DNA of 64,000 bases, from assembly GCA_963921195.1 (NCBI GenBank), contig OY992536.1:179312995-179376994 (forward strand). The letters run 5' to 3'. Shown in pieces: positions 33,815 to 45,315 of this stretch. Source of the DNA: Pegoplata infirma. Its lineage: Eukaryota; Arthropoda; Insecta; Diptera; Anthomyiidae. Position 1 is the first letter of the stretch; each line of letters starts with the position of its first letter. The position numbers and the translations under genes are program-made. A model generated the notes under the pieces. That model did not search any database. It had not been told where the DNA came from and worked only from the letters and a program-made list of their open reading frames with translations.

Positions 33815-34641
33815 CATGTAGAAAAGTTAAATTCGACTTTGCCGAATCTACGAATACCATCCACAATGACCTTTTTAAGTGATAGTAAATTTTTTAACAT
33901 GCAAAAATTTAAATTTTCGATTAGAAATATTTTATTTTTTGTAAAAAAAATTTTTTTTTAACTAATTTTTGAAAAAAAAAAATAATTTACTAAATTTTTG
34001 TTGAGTTTAAAATTTTTTTCGAGTGTATTTTTTTTTTTGTGTTAAAATATTTTTGAGTGACAAAAATACGTTGTAAAAAATTTTTGTCACTTACCAATGT
34101 TTTTAAAACAGGTTTAACGGGTTTTTTAACACGTGAATTTGAGGTGAAGCTAATCTGAAATTCACGGTTTTGCTAATAACTTTTGAATCACTGAACCAAT
34201 TTGACTAAAATGCAATAAGAACTAGGCCAGAGGACCGACAAATATATATGCCAAGCTTCAGCATCCTCAGAATTGGCTTTCGAAAGTTAGCTTGTTTTTA
34301 TTTCGTAAATTCACGAAAAACCCTTACCGAAACTCAGTCTTTTGCTCATAACTTTTGAACCACTGGACCGATTTTGCTGGATTGCAATAAAAACCTGACC
34401 AGGTAAATGCCCAGCATATATTTCAAACTTTAGAAACCTCCGTAAAGTCTTTCAAAAGTTAGCGTGTTTTCAACAAACAGATAGACGGACGGACGGATGG
34501 ACATCGCTAGACCGTCTTAAAATCGTTCGAGGATCATGAATATATATACTTTATGGGGTCCTACACCAATATTTCGAGGTGTTACAAACGGAATGAAAAA
34601 CTTATATATACCCTCTATCACTAGAGTGGAGGGTATAAAAA
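33815..34641 (+). repeat. GGGTATAAAA dispersed repeat, complete copy 1
   Basis: Starts 'gtagaaaagttaaattcgac', 'gaatctacgaatacc', and ends 'ctagagtggagggtataaaa'. In between are two 'cataacttttgaaccactg' modules (34177 and 34349), a GACGGACGGACGGA microsatellite near 34483, and 'tactttatggggtccta'. Same order as copies at 35440 (minus), 38556 and 55066. No TIR, so a Helitron-like or SINE-like nature is possible; unresolved. Confidence 0.75.
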
Positions 34642-35439
34642 GTACACGATTTTTTGTCCGACAATGGTGAATCGATAATTTTTTTTATTCAAAAGCTGTA
34701 CTCTCCACTGCATACTTATTACCACTTTTTTATCATAAATCCCACTGTGCTACAAATTATATCATGTATTCATATGTTGTGTCATTCATAGATTCTTCAA
34801 ATGCATTTGTACAATTTTTTTTATGTATTTTCCAGTTGTTATTAAAATTTTTTGTAAATATTGTACAAATAAAAACAAAATAGTAGTACTTTATTAGCAT
34901 TTTAATGCGTAAACATAAAAAATAATAAAAAAAAAATATTGCTGTTAGTAAAGTACAAACAAAATTGTTTGCATTTTTACAATTATTTCTTTAATTTTTT
35001 TTTCCCAAGTATAAGTCTTAAATCTTTTTTAAATTTTATGTTACCATAAAAAAAACTGAATAAAATCTCTTTTACAAATCATTTATTTAATTATTTTTTA
35101 AGACCTTGTTTAATTTTCTTCCTCATCATCAGTATTTAAATATGGTAAAAAAAATGCTTGAATGTGAAATGTTTAAAAATTCTTTGCCAGACTTTCTAGA
35201 CATTACATCGACAATTAGATGGTGTGTAAAACCCCTCTACAGCAACACAACCGGTGCACTATGATGTGCTAAATCCAATTTATTACTGCTGCCATCATTA
35301 CGTTGATGTAGGTCTGTCCAAAGTCTGAAGTAGAGTTGGGAAGTTTTACTTTTTCAACATTTTTTTTTTCTTGTTGTGCTAACAACTTCGATTTCTAACA
35401 CATTCTTTGAGTTATTGTGGTAAAAGTGTTTTTGTTCCT
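34642..35439. other. No gene; spacer between two inverted repeat copies
   Basis: A+T-rich with no coding frame or recognisable element; a slightly more complex patch lies at 35210-35340. The two GGGTATAAAA repeats face each other tail to tail across it. Confidence 0.5.
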
Positions 35440-36381
35440 TTTTATACCCTCCACTCTAGTGATAGAGGGTATATATAAGTTTGTCATTCCGTTTGTAACA
35501 CCTCGAAATATTGGTCTGGGACCCCATAAAGTATATATATTTATGATCCTCGATCGATTTTATGTCGATCTAGCGATGTCCGTCCGTCCGTCCGTCTGTC
35601 TGTCTGTCTGTCCGTAGAAAACACGCTAACTTTTGAAAGACTTTACAGAGGCTACTGAAGTTTGGCATATATGTTTGTCATTTACCTGGTCAGGTTGGTA
35701 TTGCAATCCAGCAAAATCGGTCCAGTGGTTCAAAAGTTATGAGCAAAAGTGTAAATTTCGGCAAGGGTATTTCGCGAATTTACGAGATAAAAAACACGAT
35801 AACTTTCGAAAGACAATAATTAGACTACTGAAGCTTGGCACGTATCTTTGCCGTTCCCCGGGTCTGTTTGGTTTTAAATTTCAGCTCAATCGGTCCAGTG
35901 GTTCAAAAGTTATAAGCAAAACCTTGAATTACAGATTAGTTTCATCTAAAATGCCACGTGTTTTAACAAGTTTTAAAAGCATTGGTGGTAACTAAACAAT
36001 GCTTTTCAAACTTGTTTAATTTTAAAGCAATGTTTTTTAAACTTGTTTAGTTTTAAAAAAATTTTACACTCAAAAAAAAATTTACACAAAAAAAAATTTT
36101 TTTTTTTTACAAAAATGACAATATTTTGTGTAAGAAATATTTTTACAGTAAAAAAAAACATTACACTCGAAAAAATTTTACACTCAAAAAAAAAAAAAAT
36201 TAGTAATTTTTCTTTTTTTAAAAAAAAAATTACAAAAAAAGAGTTTTTTACTCAAAATAAAATATTTCTAATCAAAATTGTTAAGTTTTTCACGTTAAAA
36301 AATGTACTATCCTTAAAAAAAAATGCATTGTGGAGGGTATTCATAGATTCGGCAAAGTCGAATTTAACTTTTCTACTTGTT
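35440..36381 (-). repeat. GGGTATAAAA dispersed repeat, complete copy 2
   Basis: Inverted relative to 33815-34641: begins 'tttataccctccactctagt' and ends 'gtcgaatttaacttttctac'. Includes the CCGTCCGTCCGTCTGTC microsatellite at 35581-35612. Frames at 35633-35995 and 36043-36402 are repeat-derived. Confidence 0.75.
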
Positions 36382-36583
36382 TTTGCTCTTTTTGGTATTT
36401 GATGTAATACACAATGCCCGTTTAATTTTCCGTACTTTTTCAGGGCCAAAACTTTTTTAATTATTTTTTTTTTGCTTAAATGCTTAAATGTGAGTGATGC
36501 ATAATAGTACACTCAAATAAATTAGAATTAGAATTTTGTAATTTTAATGGATAAACAGTGTAAACAATGTTTTATTATAATAT

Positions 36584-37930
36584 AGAGCTAATCCATGGGA
36601 AATAAAACTGACGGATCACCGATTTAGTTTATTTTTGGTTATTTGATAAAGCTTCGTAAATTAAACCCCATATTTTTAATATTTTTTGGATCAATACTTT
36701 GGAAAATATGGGCGTTTAAAAAAGCGCTTTTTTGACAATATTGACTTTTAGACAGTTTTTTAAAAGTTTTTTAAAATTTTTGTGCTTGGAAATCGTAAGT
36801 TGTACGAAAAAATTTATAAAAACAATATTGTATATAAAATTATAAAGATTTAAAATTTAGAACCATTTTTTTTTTTTTAATTTAAATTTAAAACAAAAAA
36901 TGTTGAAAACCATATTTGAATGTCCTTTTATCCTGGAAAGGTCAGCATTGATTTCCAAAATTAAAATTTTGTATTTAAGTTTAGAATGTCCTTTTAACAC
37001 TGTAAAATTTTTAGAGAGGTGTTTTTTCGAATTGTTGAGCAATTAATTTTTAAAATTTGTTAGATCGCCAAATATTTGATTTGTTTCAAAATTTTGGCAC
37101 AAAATCAAAAATTTAGCTGTATCACCAATTTTAAAAATTTATTGCTCGACAACACAAAAAAAACCTCCCTGAAATTTTAACAGCGTTAAAAGGGCATTCT
37201 AAACTTTAATAAAAAAATTTGGTTTTGGAAATCCACGGCGTCCTTCCCAATGGTGTCCTAATAAAAAATTTGGGTTTTGGAAATTCATAGTGTCCTTGAT
37301 AGAATAAAAGGGCATTTCAATATTGTTTTAAAATATTTTTGTCAATTTTTTTTGAATTTTTTTTTTGTTTCTAAATTTAAAATCTCCATAATTTTATAAA
37401 CAATATTGTCTCAGAAAGTTTTTTCCTAGAACTAACGGTTTCCGAGTAAAAAAGCACAAAAAACTGTCTAGAGCCAACTAATTGATTTTTTTGCCAAAAT
37501 TTAAAAAAAAATCAAATAACAAACTTTGAAAATTTATTGCTCAACAATACGAAAAAAAACCTCACTGAAATTTAAACAGCGTTAAAAGGGCATTCTAAAC
37601 ATTAAAACAAAATTTTGCTTTTGAAAATCCATGGTGTCCTTCCTAGGAAAAAAGGGCATTCAAATGTTGTTTTCAAAATTTTTTGTTAAAATTTAAAAAA
37701 AAATTTTTTTTTAAATTTAAATTTAAATTTAAATTTAAATTTAAATTTAAATTTAAATTTAAATTTAAATCCTCATAACTTTTCCTACAATATTGTTTTA
37801 AGATTTTTTGTGCTACTTGCGGTTTTCTAGTACAAAAATGTTAAAAAACTGTCTAAAAGTCAATATTGTAAAAAAATCGCTTTTTAAACGCTCGGTGATC
37901 CGTCAGTTAAATTTCCCATGGATTTGCTCT
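36584..37930. mobile_element. 1.35-kb TIR element with (TTTAAA)10 tract
   Basis: AGAGCTAATCCATGGGAAAT at 36584 is inverted at 37911-37930 ('atttcccatggatttgctct'); the TIR continues through ACTGACGGATCACCG and inverted 'gttgagcaat' blocks deeper inside. Near the right side are diverged repeats of 'aaaagggcattctaaac' and 'tggtgtccttc'. A perfect 60-bp (TTTAAA) run lies at 37711-37770. No clear target duplication and no coding frame. Confidence 0.7.
37711..37770. repeat. (TTTAAA)10 microsatellite
   Basis: Ten perfect hexamers, self-complementary, inside the TIR element 36584-37930. Confidence 0.95.
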
Positions 37931-39335
37931 TTATTGAAATGTTAAAAGAGTTGCTTCGTCATTTTCATCACGTCAGAAATGGTCAAGTACACAGAAAATA
38001 CTATCGTATATTTTATTTTAATTTAAATTTTAATTGTTTTTTAATTTAGTATTAATTTAATTTTTAATTAATATAATTAACTGTTTAATTAAATTTTTAA
38101 GTTTATTTTAATTACCATTTTAATTGTTTTAAAATTTAAAATTAATTAAATATTTAATTAATATAACAGGCGCGGATCCACGGGGGGAAAGGTAATTCCC
38201 CCCCCCCCCCCCCCCAAACCGAATTTAAAAAAGAAAAAAGGAAACCAGAAAAAAAGAAAAAAAAAGAAGGAAAAGAAGGAAAAGGAAAGGAAAAGAAAGG
38301 AAAGAAGAAAAAGGAATAAGAAAAAAATCTCAAAAGGAAAAGAAAGAAAAGAAGAAAGAGGAATAAGAAATAATCTCAAAATTTTTTCTATGAAAAATGT
38401 TTCTAAAGGAAAAATGTCTCGAATGTAAAATGTTTCTATATGAAAAAAATTAAGAATTTTTAGGAAATAATTTGCGAATTTTTCTATAGGAAAAACATTA
38501 GAATTTTTCTATATGAAAAAAGTTTAGGAAGATTTAAAATTTCTTTAGAAACAAGTAGAAAAATTAAGTTCGACTTGGTCGAATCTATGAATACCCTCCA
38601 CAATGTCATCTGATAGTAATTTTCTAAAAAAATTTCAAAAAATTGCATCACAAATTTTTTATTAGAAATACATATATTATATTGAGTAAAACTTTTTTTT
38701 AATCAATCAAATTTTTTTGAGCGTAAAATTTTTTTGACTGTCAGCATTTTTTTGAGTGTGACATTTCATTAAAAAAAAAAACTATTTATACATTTTTTTT
38801 TGAGTGTAACATTTTTTTTAGTGTACAATTTCTTTGAGTAACAAAATTACTTTGTAAAATATTTTTGTTGTTTTGTACCTACGTATATGCAATACAAAAA
38901 AAAATATTTCACATATTTCCCACTTTTTATTTGGCTGTAGGCAAAATCGCCCAAAGAAAAATGGCCCAAAAAAGAAAACGAAAATTCGCCCAAAAATTTT
39001 TCATACAAATTTGGGTCATATTTCATAAGAAAATTTACCCAACATTTTTGGGCAAATTTTCATAGTTTTTGGGGAAAATTTCGAAATTAAAAATTGGGTG
39101 ATTTTTCATTACGAAAAATTACCCAAAAATTATATATGAAAAATTGCCCAATTTTATTTTGGTTTTATTTTTTGTCAAAATCTTAAAATGTCAAAATTGA
39201 AATATGTATGTCACAATAAATCAGTATATTATTATTTTTAGAAACAGAAAATGCATATCGTGTTTTTTTGTAAATTATATATTGAACTAACCAAGAATAA
39301 GCTGAAACAAAACCGTTCCGTTGTTGCTAACATAC

Positions 39336-39410
39336 AAAGGCTTTGGTGGGAATCGAACCCCTGCTCTTACTTGCAGATTACCATGCTATCTATCGCAGCG
39401 CAGTAGAAAA
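39336..39410 (-). repeat. tRNA-like (SINE-type) unit inside the foldback
   Basis: The minus strand has a B box GGTTCGATTCCC in a T-arm-like hairpin (ggggttcgattccc) and an A-box-like 'gcgatagatagcatgg' about 35 nt upstream. No complete acceptor stem is visible, so I call it tRNA-derived rather than a tRNA gene. Confidence 0.5.
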
Positions 39411-39440
39411 TCAAAAGTAATGAATTTAAAAACAGTATGC

Positions 39441-39560
39441 AACTCCGATGAAAGCTCCGCAGGCGAAAATTTTTACCAACAAATTTTAACAAAAAATCGC
39501 GCGATTTTTTGTTAAAATTTGTTGGTAAAATTTTTCGCCTGCGGCGCTTTGATCGAAGTT
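39441..39560. repeat. 120-bp near-perfect palindrome
   Basis: Two 60-bp arms meet at 39500/39501 with no spacer and four mismatches. The centre is 'aaaatcgcgcgatttt' and the outer part 'ccgcaggcgaaaa'. It could extrude as a cruciform or encode a long RNA hairpin. Confidence 0.9.
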
Positions 39561-41014
39561 AATTACAATTTTTTTTTTATTTCGTTAAAATTTAAGTTTC
39601 ACACTTAAAACTTTTACATCAATTACTTATGCATTTTACGGACTGTATTCTCAAAACAACGATCTATAAAAATAAATAATAAACACGTAACCTATAGTCT
39701 TATCTTAAAAGTTTTTGTCTTTGTCTTAAAATGATTCTGCGTAACCGGCCTTCGGCCGGGCTTAGAGATTACAAACTCCATGCCTTAGACCCACCCTCTC
39801 CGCAAAAGAAAGTTTTCTGTGTAGTATGTGCTTTGGAAAAAATGTGTTAGAAAAAATATTTTTTTATTTTGGGCCATTTTTCATTTCGTTTTTGGGTTTT
39901 TTTTCGTTAATTTTGGGCGAAGTTTCGTATTTTTATTTTTGGGCCATTTTTCATATTTTTTGGGCGATTTTGCATTTGGGCGATTTTTCATAAAATTTTT
40001 TGGGCGATTTTTCTTTGGGCGATTTTGCCTACAGCCTTTTTATTTTACTTCATTTCATTTTTTTTCCAAAAATTCTTACTATACACCGTTACATACAGTT
40101 ACAATAACAAAACAATAACAAATATTTACTTGTCTAACAACTAAACTGCACCCCACGACAAGAAAACAAACAACAACAAGTTTTAAAAAACTGGTATTCC
40201 ACCATGCTTTTAAAACTTGTTTATCGAGTTTTCAACAGTTTAAGGTGAAACAAATCTGAAATTCAGTGCCTTGCTTATAACTTTTGAACCACTGAACCGA
40301 TTTTGCTGAAATTCAAAACCAAATAGCCTTGGGGAACGACAAATATATATGCTAAGCTTCAGCCCCCTCAGAACTGTCTTTCGAAAGTTATAGTGGTTTT
40401 AATCTTGTAAATTAAAAAAATAACCTTGCCGAAATTTACTCTTTTGCTCATAACTTTTGAACCACTTGACCGATTTCGCTGGATTGCAATACCAACCTGA
40501 CCCGGTAAATAGAGAACATATATGTCAAACTTCAGGAGCCTCCGTAAAGTCTTTCAAAAGTTAGCGTGTTTTCAACGGACAGACAGACAGACGGACGGAC
40601 GGACGGACGGACATCGCTAGATCGACTTAAAATCGATCAAGGATAATAAATATATATACTTTATGGGGTCCTAGACCAATATTTCGATGTGTTACAAACG
40701 GAATGACAAACTTATATATACCCTCTATCACTAGAGTGGAGGGTATAAAAATACGATAATTTTTCTAGACGAAAAATTTGGGAATTTTTCTAGGCGAAAA
40801 ATTAAGAAATTTTTCTATACAAAAAATTTAAGAATTTTTCAATGGGGAAAACATGCGAATTTTTGTATAGGAAAAATCTGAGAATTTTAATAAGAACAAT
40901 TTTTCTAAAGGAAAATATTAGAGAATTTTTGGACAACAACACTTCACTTTTTTTATTTTTTTGCGTCATTTTTTTTAGCTTAAGTAGAACAAATGAGAAT
41001 TGCGTAGTAGTCTA

Positions 41015-41686
41015 CACAAGAAATTTCTTACATTTTCAGGTAAAATTTGTAAAAAATTAACAATTTTTTTTAGAATTTTTAATTTTTTTCACATGTATTT
41101 AAAAAAAAAATAAAAAAAAAACTTTGGATATTAAAGATTAGATATCTAACTATGTGTTAACATTTTAAAAAAATAATTTTTCAAAACTATCAACTTTTTA
41201 TTAACAATTTAGGTGGCAAATTTTAAAAAATTTTCATATAAAATTAGCAAAAAATATAGTAAAATTAGCAAAAAATATGGTAAAAAATACAAAAAATTGT
41301 GTAGCCTATTTTTGAGCGCACATGCAGTTGATGGATGGCTACTTTGCTATGGTGTTGGTAGCATCATCAATCTGCAATAACTTTCTTTTTTTTCACTAGA
41401 ACACTTTAAACATTTTTTTTTTCTTAACTAAGAAAAAAATAAATAAAAAGTATTACCATTTCTTTAAGGAAAATACTAATATTTTTGCTAAAATTATAGT
41501 AAAATAAAAAAAAGAACTAGCAAGAAAATATAGTAAAAGTACCACAAAATTTTTGTATTTTACCAATAGTAAATTGCCAAAAAAAACTGTAAAAGTTAAA
41601 TTTTTACAATTTTTTTTGCTAAAGTTTGGTTGAAGTAAATTACAACACCTTTTACTAATATTTTGACTAAGTTATTTTTTTGAGTG
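41015..41686. mobile_element. Candidate 672-bp TA-flanked MITE
   Basis: TA at 41013-41014 and 41687-41688; ends CACAAGAAATTTC and the complement of 'tttttttgagtg'. The TIR is short and imperfect. Interior has 'aaatatagtaaaa' repeats and a single more complex patch near 41330-41390. Confidence 0.45.
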
Positions 41687-41689
41687 TAG

Positions 41690-42519
41690 AGAAAAAGAAA
41701 TTATATGAACATTTTTTCTGTTAAAATTGCTCAAGAATCTCAATTTTTCTATAAAAAGAATGTCGTTGAATCTTACAATTTTTTTTATAGGAAAAAAATT
41801 CTGAGATAATATCTCAGAATCTGAAATTTTTCCTATTTGAAAAAGTCTCAGAATCTAAGATTATTTAATAATAAAAGCTAAAATTTTTGGCTAAGATAAA
41901 AAATTCTCAGACTTTTTCGATAGGAAATATATAGAATTTGTGAGTTTTTATAGAAAAAATGTTCTAGAATCTGAGACCTTTTGTAAAATATAAACGACTC
42001 AGAATATGAGACTTTTTCCATAGAAAAAAATCTCAGAATATGAGATTTTAGGAAAAATGTCTCAGAATCTAATAAAATATCACAAATTCTGAGATTTTTT
42101 CTAATTGAAAAATGTTCCAGAATCTTTTTCTATAGGAAAATGTCTGAGACTTAGATTCTGAGACTTTTTCTATGGGAAAATGTCCCAGAAGCTGAGACCT
42201 GCTCTGTAGGAAAAATGTTTCAGAATCTAAAAGATTTGTTGTATGAAAAATTTCTTAGATTCTCAGTCTTTTTAATAGAAAATATGTCTCAGAAAAGGTT
42301 CGAGAATCTTAGATTTTTTCTAAGGAAAAGTGAATCAAGAACCTTTACGTTTTCTTTAGAAAAATGTCTCAGAATCTAGGAAATTGAATCAAAAATTGTT
42401 TAATGGCATTAAAGTGTTTAATATTTCTTATCTCAGGTACTTTCTGGATTTAGTTTCCAAAGCCTGAAAATTTTGGTAAAGAAAGAAAGAACGTATCGGT
42501 GGAAAATAGAATAGACATA
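41690..42519. repeat. Degenerate 35-bp-satellite relatives inside the hAT-like element
   Basis: 'tctcagaatctgaga'-type motifs alternate with 'ttttctataggaaaa' every 30-50 bp, and similar eroded motifs flank the region at 38380-38550, 40750-40930 and 42770-43120. They belong to the interior of 38167-43254. Confidence 0.7.
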
Positions 42520-42748
42520 CACTCAAAATAATTCTACAGTAAAAGGTTTAGTAAGTGATATTGTACCAAAATCTACTAATTCGTTACTAATTTTAGTATC
42601 TTCAAAGTACTAACATTAGTAATTTTTACTGGATTTGACTAATATTAGTTAAAAATTTTAGTATTGGTTACCAATTTCTGCACTAGGTCCTTTTGGACTA
42701 AAATTAGTTAAATTTTTAGTATTGAATACCCACGTTTTTTTTTGGGTG
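42520..42748. mobile_element. 229-bp TA-flanked MITE, short relative of 19568-22344
   Basis: TA at 42518-42519 and 42749-42750. The left ~100 bp ('cactcaaaataattctacag', 'aaatctactaat') and right ~80 bp ('ttttggactaaaa', 'aatacccacgttttttttt') match the two ends of the 2.8-kb element. Confidence 0.85.
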
Positions 42749-43415
42749 TACATATTTTAGAACCTTAGAGGTTTTCTATGGAGAAAAAAGTCACTAAAGT
42801 CACACATAAATTCTTAAAACTTTTTTGTAGCAAAATAGATCAGAATTTTTCTATTGGGATAATGTCTCAGACTCATAAACTTTCTCTTTAAGCAAATGAC
42901 TCTGAAAAATTTTGAAATCAGGAAACTTTTTTGAATTAAATATGTCGCAAATCTGATATATTTTCTAATGGAAATTTTTTCAGAATCTGGGTCTTTTGCT
43001 AAAAATTTTATGAGGAAACATTTTTTTTAAATATCAAACTTTTTCTTAAATGGTAAAACCTTTTTTAAAGGAATAAATTTTTAGAATTTGGAAATGTTTC
43101 TACAGAAAAAATCATAATAACCAAGAGAGAAACACTAAAAAAAACCTTAACTAATGATTCAAATCCGATCTGAGGTTCCCTGCAAAAAAAAAGTTTTTTT
43201 GAGTAAAAAAAAACTCCCCCCCCCCCCCAAACTCAAGTGCTGGATCCTCGCCTGATATAATTAATTGCTTAATTAAATTTTTAGCTTCACTTACAATTAG
43301 TTTTTTTTTGTGTTTGGTTTTTCGTGTGTGCGCGAGTGTGTTTTTTTTCTTGCATTGTATTACAATATTTTTTTAATTTAATCTACGAATATTTTAATTA
43401 ATTTTTTTTTCTGTG

Positions 43416-43764
43416 TAATATATTGTTATCGCTTTTTACAAGCCTTTTATGTTAAATAAATTTCATTTTGCATCTTTTTTTTAAGTGTAAATAATTTTTG
43501 GATGCTGTTACTTCCATGCAATTAGAAGTTAAAACTTTCATTTGTGGCGTATGTAAGATACTAATAGAATATTGTTAGTCATTTTCAAAAGTGAAATTAA
43601 AGTTGAACTTTTTCTTTCTTTATTTGCATATCCACTACTGGATGTAAGCGATTACGTACATTTTATAAAAATTTCATTTATAACTTTTTGTTGTGTATTG
43701 GTTTACACAAATACATAAAAAAATACATGTCATTGATTCTACTTCATACATTTACCTAATGTAC
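43416..43764. other. No gene; A+T-rich spacer
   Basis: No frame, repeat unit or RNA signature I can support between the nested insertion and the LINE fragment. Confidence 0.5.
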
Positions 43765-44150
43765 AATTGCAACCTTATTCTATACTATTAATTATGTTTA
43801 AAAAATCATCTCGGCTTCTTGCGGTGGTTATAAGTTCATTGATCGTTCGTAACCCAGTCAAGTTTTGTATATTTCTTAGCCACGATACTTGTTTTCGACC
43901 AATACCACGTCTTCCTTCGATTTTGCCTTGGATAATGAGCTGTAATAACTCATACTTTTGTCCTCTGATTATGTGACCGAGGTATGCTGTTTTTCGACGT
44001 TTAATATGTTTTAAAAGTTCACGATCTTTATTAAGAATTCTAATTGTAAGTACTTCAAAGTTGAACAGTGCAATGTTTTTGTATTTTAAAAATTCAAAAT
44101 ACTCTGAGTGCAAACATAGAAAATTTAGCTCTTAAATGATCGGAACAACG
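43765..44150 (-). pseudogene. C-terminal fragment of a second minus-strand LINE
   Basis: About 112 open codons on the minus strand at 43775-44113. RRKTAYLGHIIRG, YELLQLIIQGKIEGRR and GRKQVSWLRNIQ are the C-terminal block that follows the RT thumb in many arthropod LINEs (a zinc-finger-like or DNA-binding tail). The RT itself is absent, so this is a strongly 5'-truncated copy. It is not obviously the same element as 45925-48170, though both lie on the minus strand and could be parts of one broken copy. Confidence 0.75.
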
Positions 44151-45135
44151 CATGGTGGATTCTATGGTACCCAAAATTACGAATAATTCAGATGCTGTAG
44201 TTTTAAAACATTATACACATTTTTTCAAAGTCATATTAGACGTTTGGGTATTAGAATAAAAGTTTTTGCCTAGTTAAAGAACTTTTCATTTCTTACAACT
44301 CTGTTCACCACAAATTTGGGTTCTTTCACACAAATTGGGTTTGTTTCGCGGGATTCAATATTCTTAAACTAAAAAAGTCATGTTTATATCTTTAAAGTTA
44401 GACTTTGCGTAAACATACAATACGATATCTCAATATCTAAATCGTTTCGACCAATAGAGAGATAAAATTTTTAATACAGTTGATTCAACTTTCGTTTGAC
44501 TATTAAAATTAAAATCTAATCAAGCGAATAAAAAAACTCTTATACCTTCAGTTTGTTTTCTTTAATCTTAAATTTATTTTCTATAAAAAATACTCACATA
44601 TTGAATTTCACTAACAGGGAAGGTATCTTCAACTGGTTTCACTTGATCTAAAACTAGAAAAAAATTATCTGAAAGTAAATCCAGTATCAGCTCCCTAAAA
44701 CTGTAAAAGCTCTTCACAGCTTCACGTTACACGATGACATACACACAGAAAATAGATTCAGTTGTTGCAACTGAATTGTTTGGCAACTGAATTTTTGCGG
44801 TTGCACCAACTATCACAATATTCAGTTGCCTCTACTGCCAATTCAGTTGTCTCTACAGGTAAATATCTATCATAAGAACCGAATATTTTTATGTTAAAAT
44901 TGACATTGGTTAGAGTGATCGAATTTTAAAAAGCGTTATATAGTTTTACCAATCAATATTTTTTTAAACTGTTTCTTTTGAAATAATTTTTTTTTATATT
45001 TTTTTCAAGCAATTTTACTAATTAATTTGATTGCAAAAATTTTAAAATTTAAAAAGTGAAATAAATACATACATACAATGGAAAAAATAAATTAAAACTG
45101 GCAATAAATAAAAAATAAAATAGAAAAAATTTAAC
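44151..45135. other. No gene; includes CAGTTG/CAACTG palindromic cluster
   Basis: 44749-44870 has 'cagttgttgcaactg' and several 'ttcagttg' repeats next to a MITE-like start (TA then CACACAGAAAATAG at 44752). I could not find the matching right end. The rest is A+T-rich. Confidence 0.5.
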
Positions 45136-45315
45136 TTCTGATTAATTTTTATTAAAAAATAAAAATTGTTTTATTCGACCTTTGAAATATTATATTTTGA
45201 GGATGTTTATTCTGGCTCGAGGTCATTATTTTTTTTACTAATTAAAACCATGATATTCTCATAGCATAATATGCAAGAAAATTATTTTTTTGTTTTAAAT
45301 TTATTTATGTTGGTC
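45136..45315 (+). repeat. 180-bp direct repeat, copy 1
   Basis: Nearly identical to 45678-45857 ('ttctgattaatttttatt' to 'tttatgttggtca'). The shared block 'ctcgaggtcatt' plus 'aaaaccatgatattc' recurs at 63050-63092 within another TIR element. Confidence 0.85.

Larger units (their letters stand above)
38933..40036. mobile_element. 1.1-kb foldback with 9-bp target duplication (MULE-like)
   Basis: TIR GGCTGTAGGCAAAATCGC at 38933 with its complement ending at 40036; the first 35 bp match with one mismatch. Exact 9-bp TTTTTATTT flanks at 38924-38932 and 40037-40045. Nine-base duplications are characteristic of Mutator-like elements. Arms are tandem 'gcccaaaaatttttcat' variants about 250 and 180 bp long. 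The middle holds a tRNA-like unit and a 120-bp palindrome. No transposase. Confidence 0.8.
38556..40748 (+). repeat. GGGTATAAAA dispersed repeat, copy 3, split by a foldback
   Basis: Starts 'aagtagaaaaattaagttcg', resumes after 40045, and ends 'tagagtggagggtataaaa'. Contains the same two 'cataacttttgaaccact' modules (40278 and 40448) and GACGGACGGACGGACG run at 40592-40612 as copy 1. The 1.1-kb insert 38933-40036 interrupts its left part. Confidence 0.75.
38167..43254. mobile_element. 5.1-kb hAT-like element (CAGGCGCGGATCCA ends)
   Basis: Ends CAGGCGCGGATCCA and CAGGCGAGGATCCA (right, complement), each followed inward by G/C homopolymer (18 C at 38198-38215; 13 C at 43216-43228). ATATAA at 38161-38166 and 43255-43260 flanks it; the host's own paralogous text near 38075 ('taattaatataattaac') shows the unfilled site. 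hAT elements usually give 8 bp, so the superfamily is not certain. Its own sequence includes degenerate 35-bp-satellite motifs; three other elements are nested in it. Confidence 0.7.
37990..43415. mobile_element. TA-flanked A+T element, outer layer of a nested insertion
   Basis: TA at 37988-37989 and 43416-43417; ends CACAGAAAATA and its complement 'ttttttctgtg'. Only 37990-38166 and 43255-43415 belong to this layer and both are made of 'ttaattaaatttttaa' variants. The two parts rejoin smoothly when the inner 5.1-kb insert is removed. Confidence 0.65.

Noticed and set aside
36043..36402. 119-codon K/F-rich frame
   Set aside because: It is composed of A/T homopolymers inside the GGGTATAAAA repeat.
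38158..38379. 73-codon F/L-rich minus frame
   Set aside because: It translates the purine-rich tract next to an 18-C run at the end of an hAT-like element.
44752..45135. Additional TA MITE starting CACACAGAAAATAG
   Set aside because: No matching inverted right end with TA could be found downstream.
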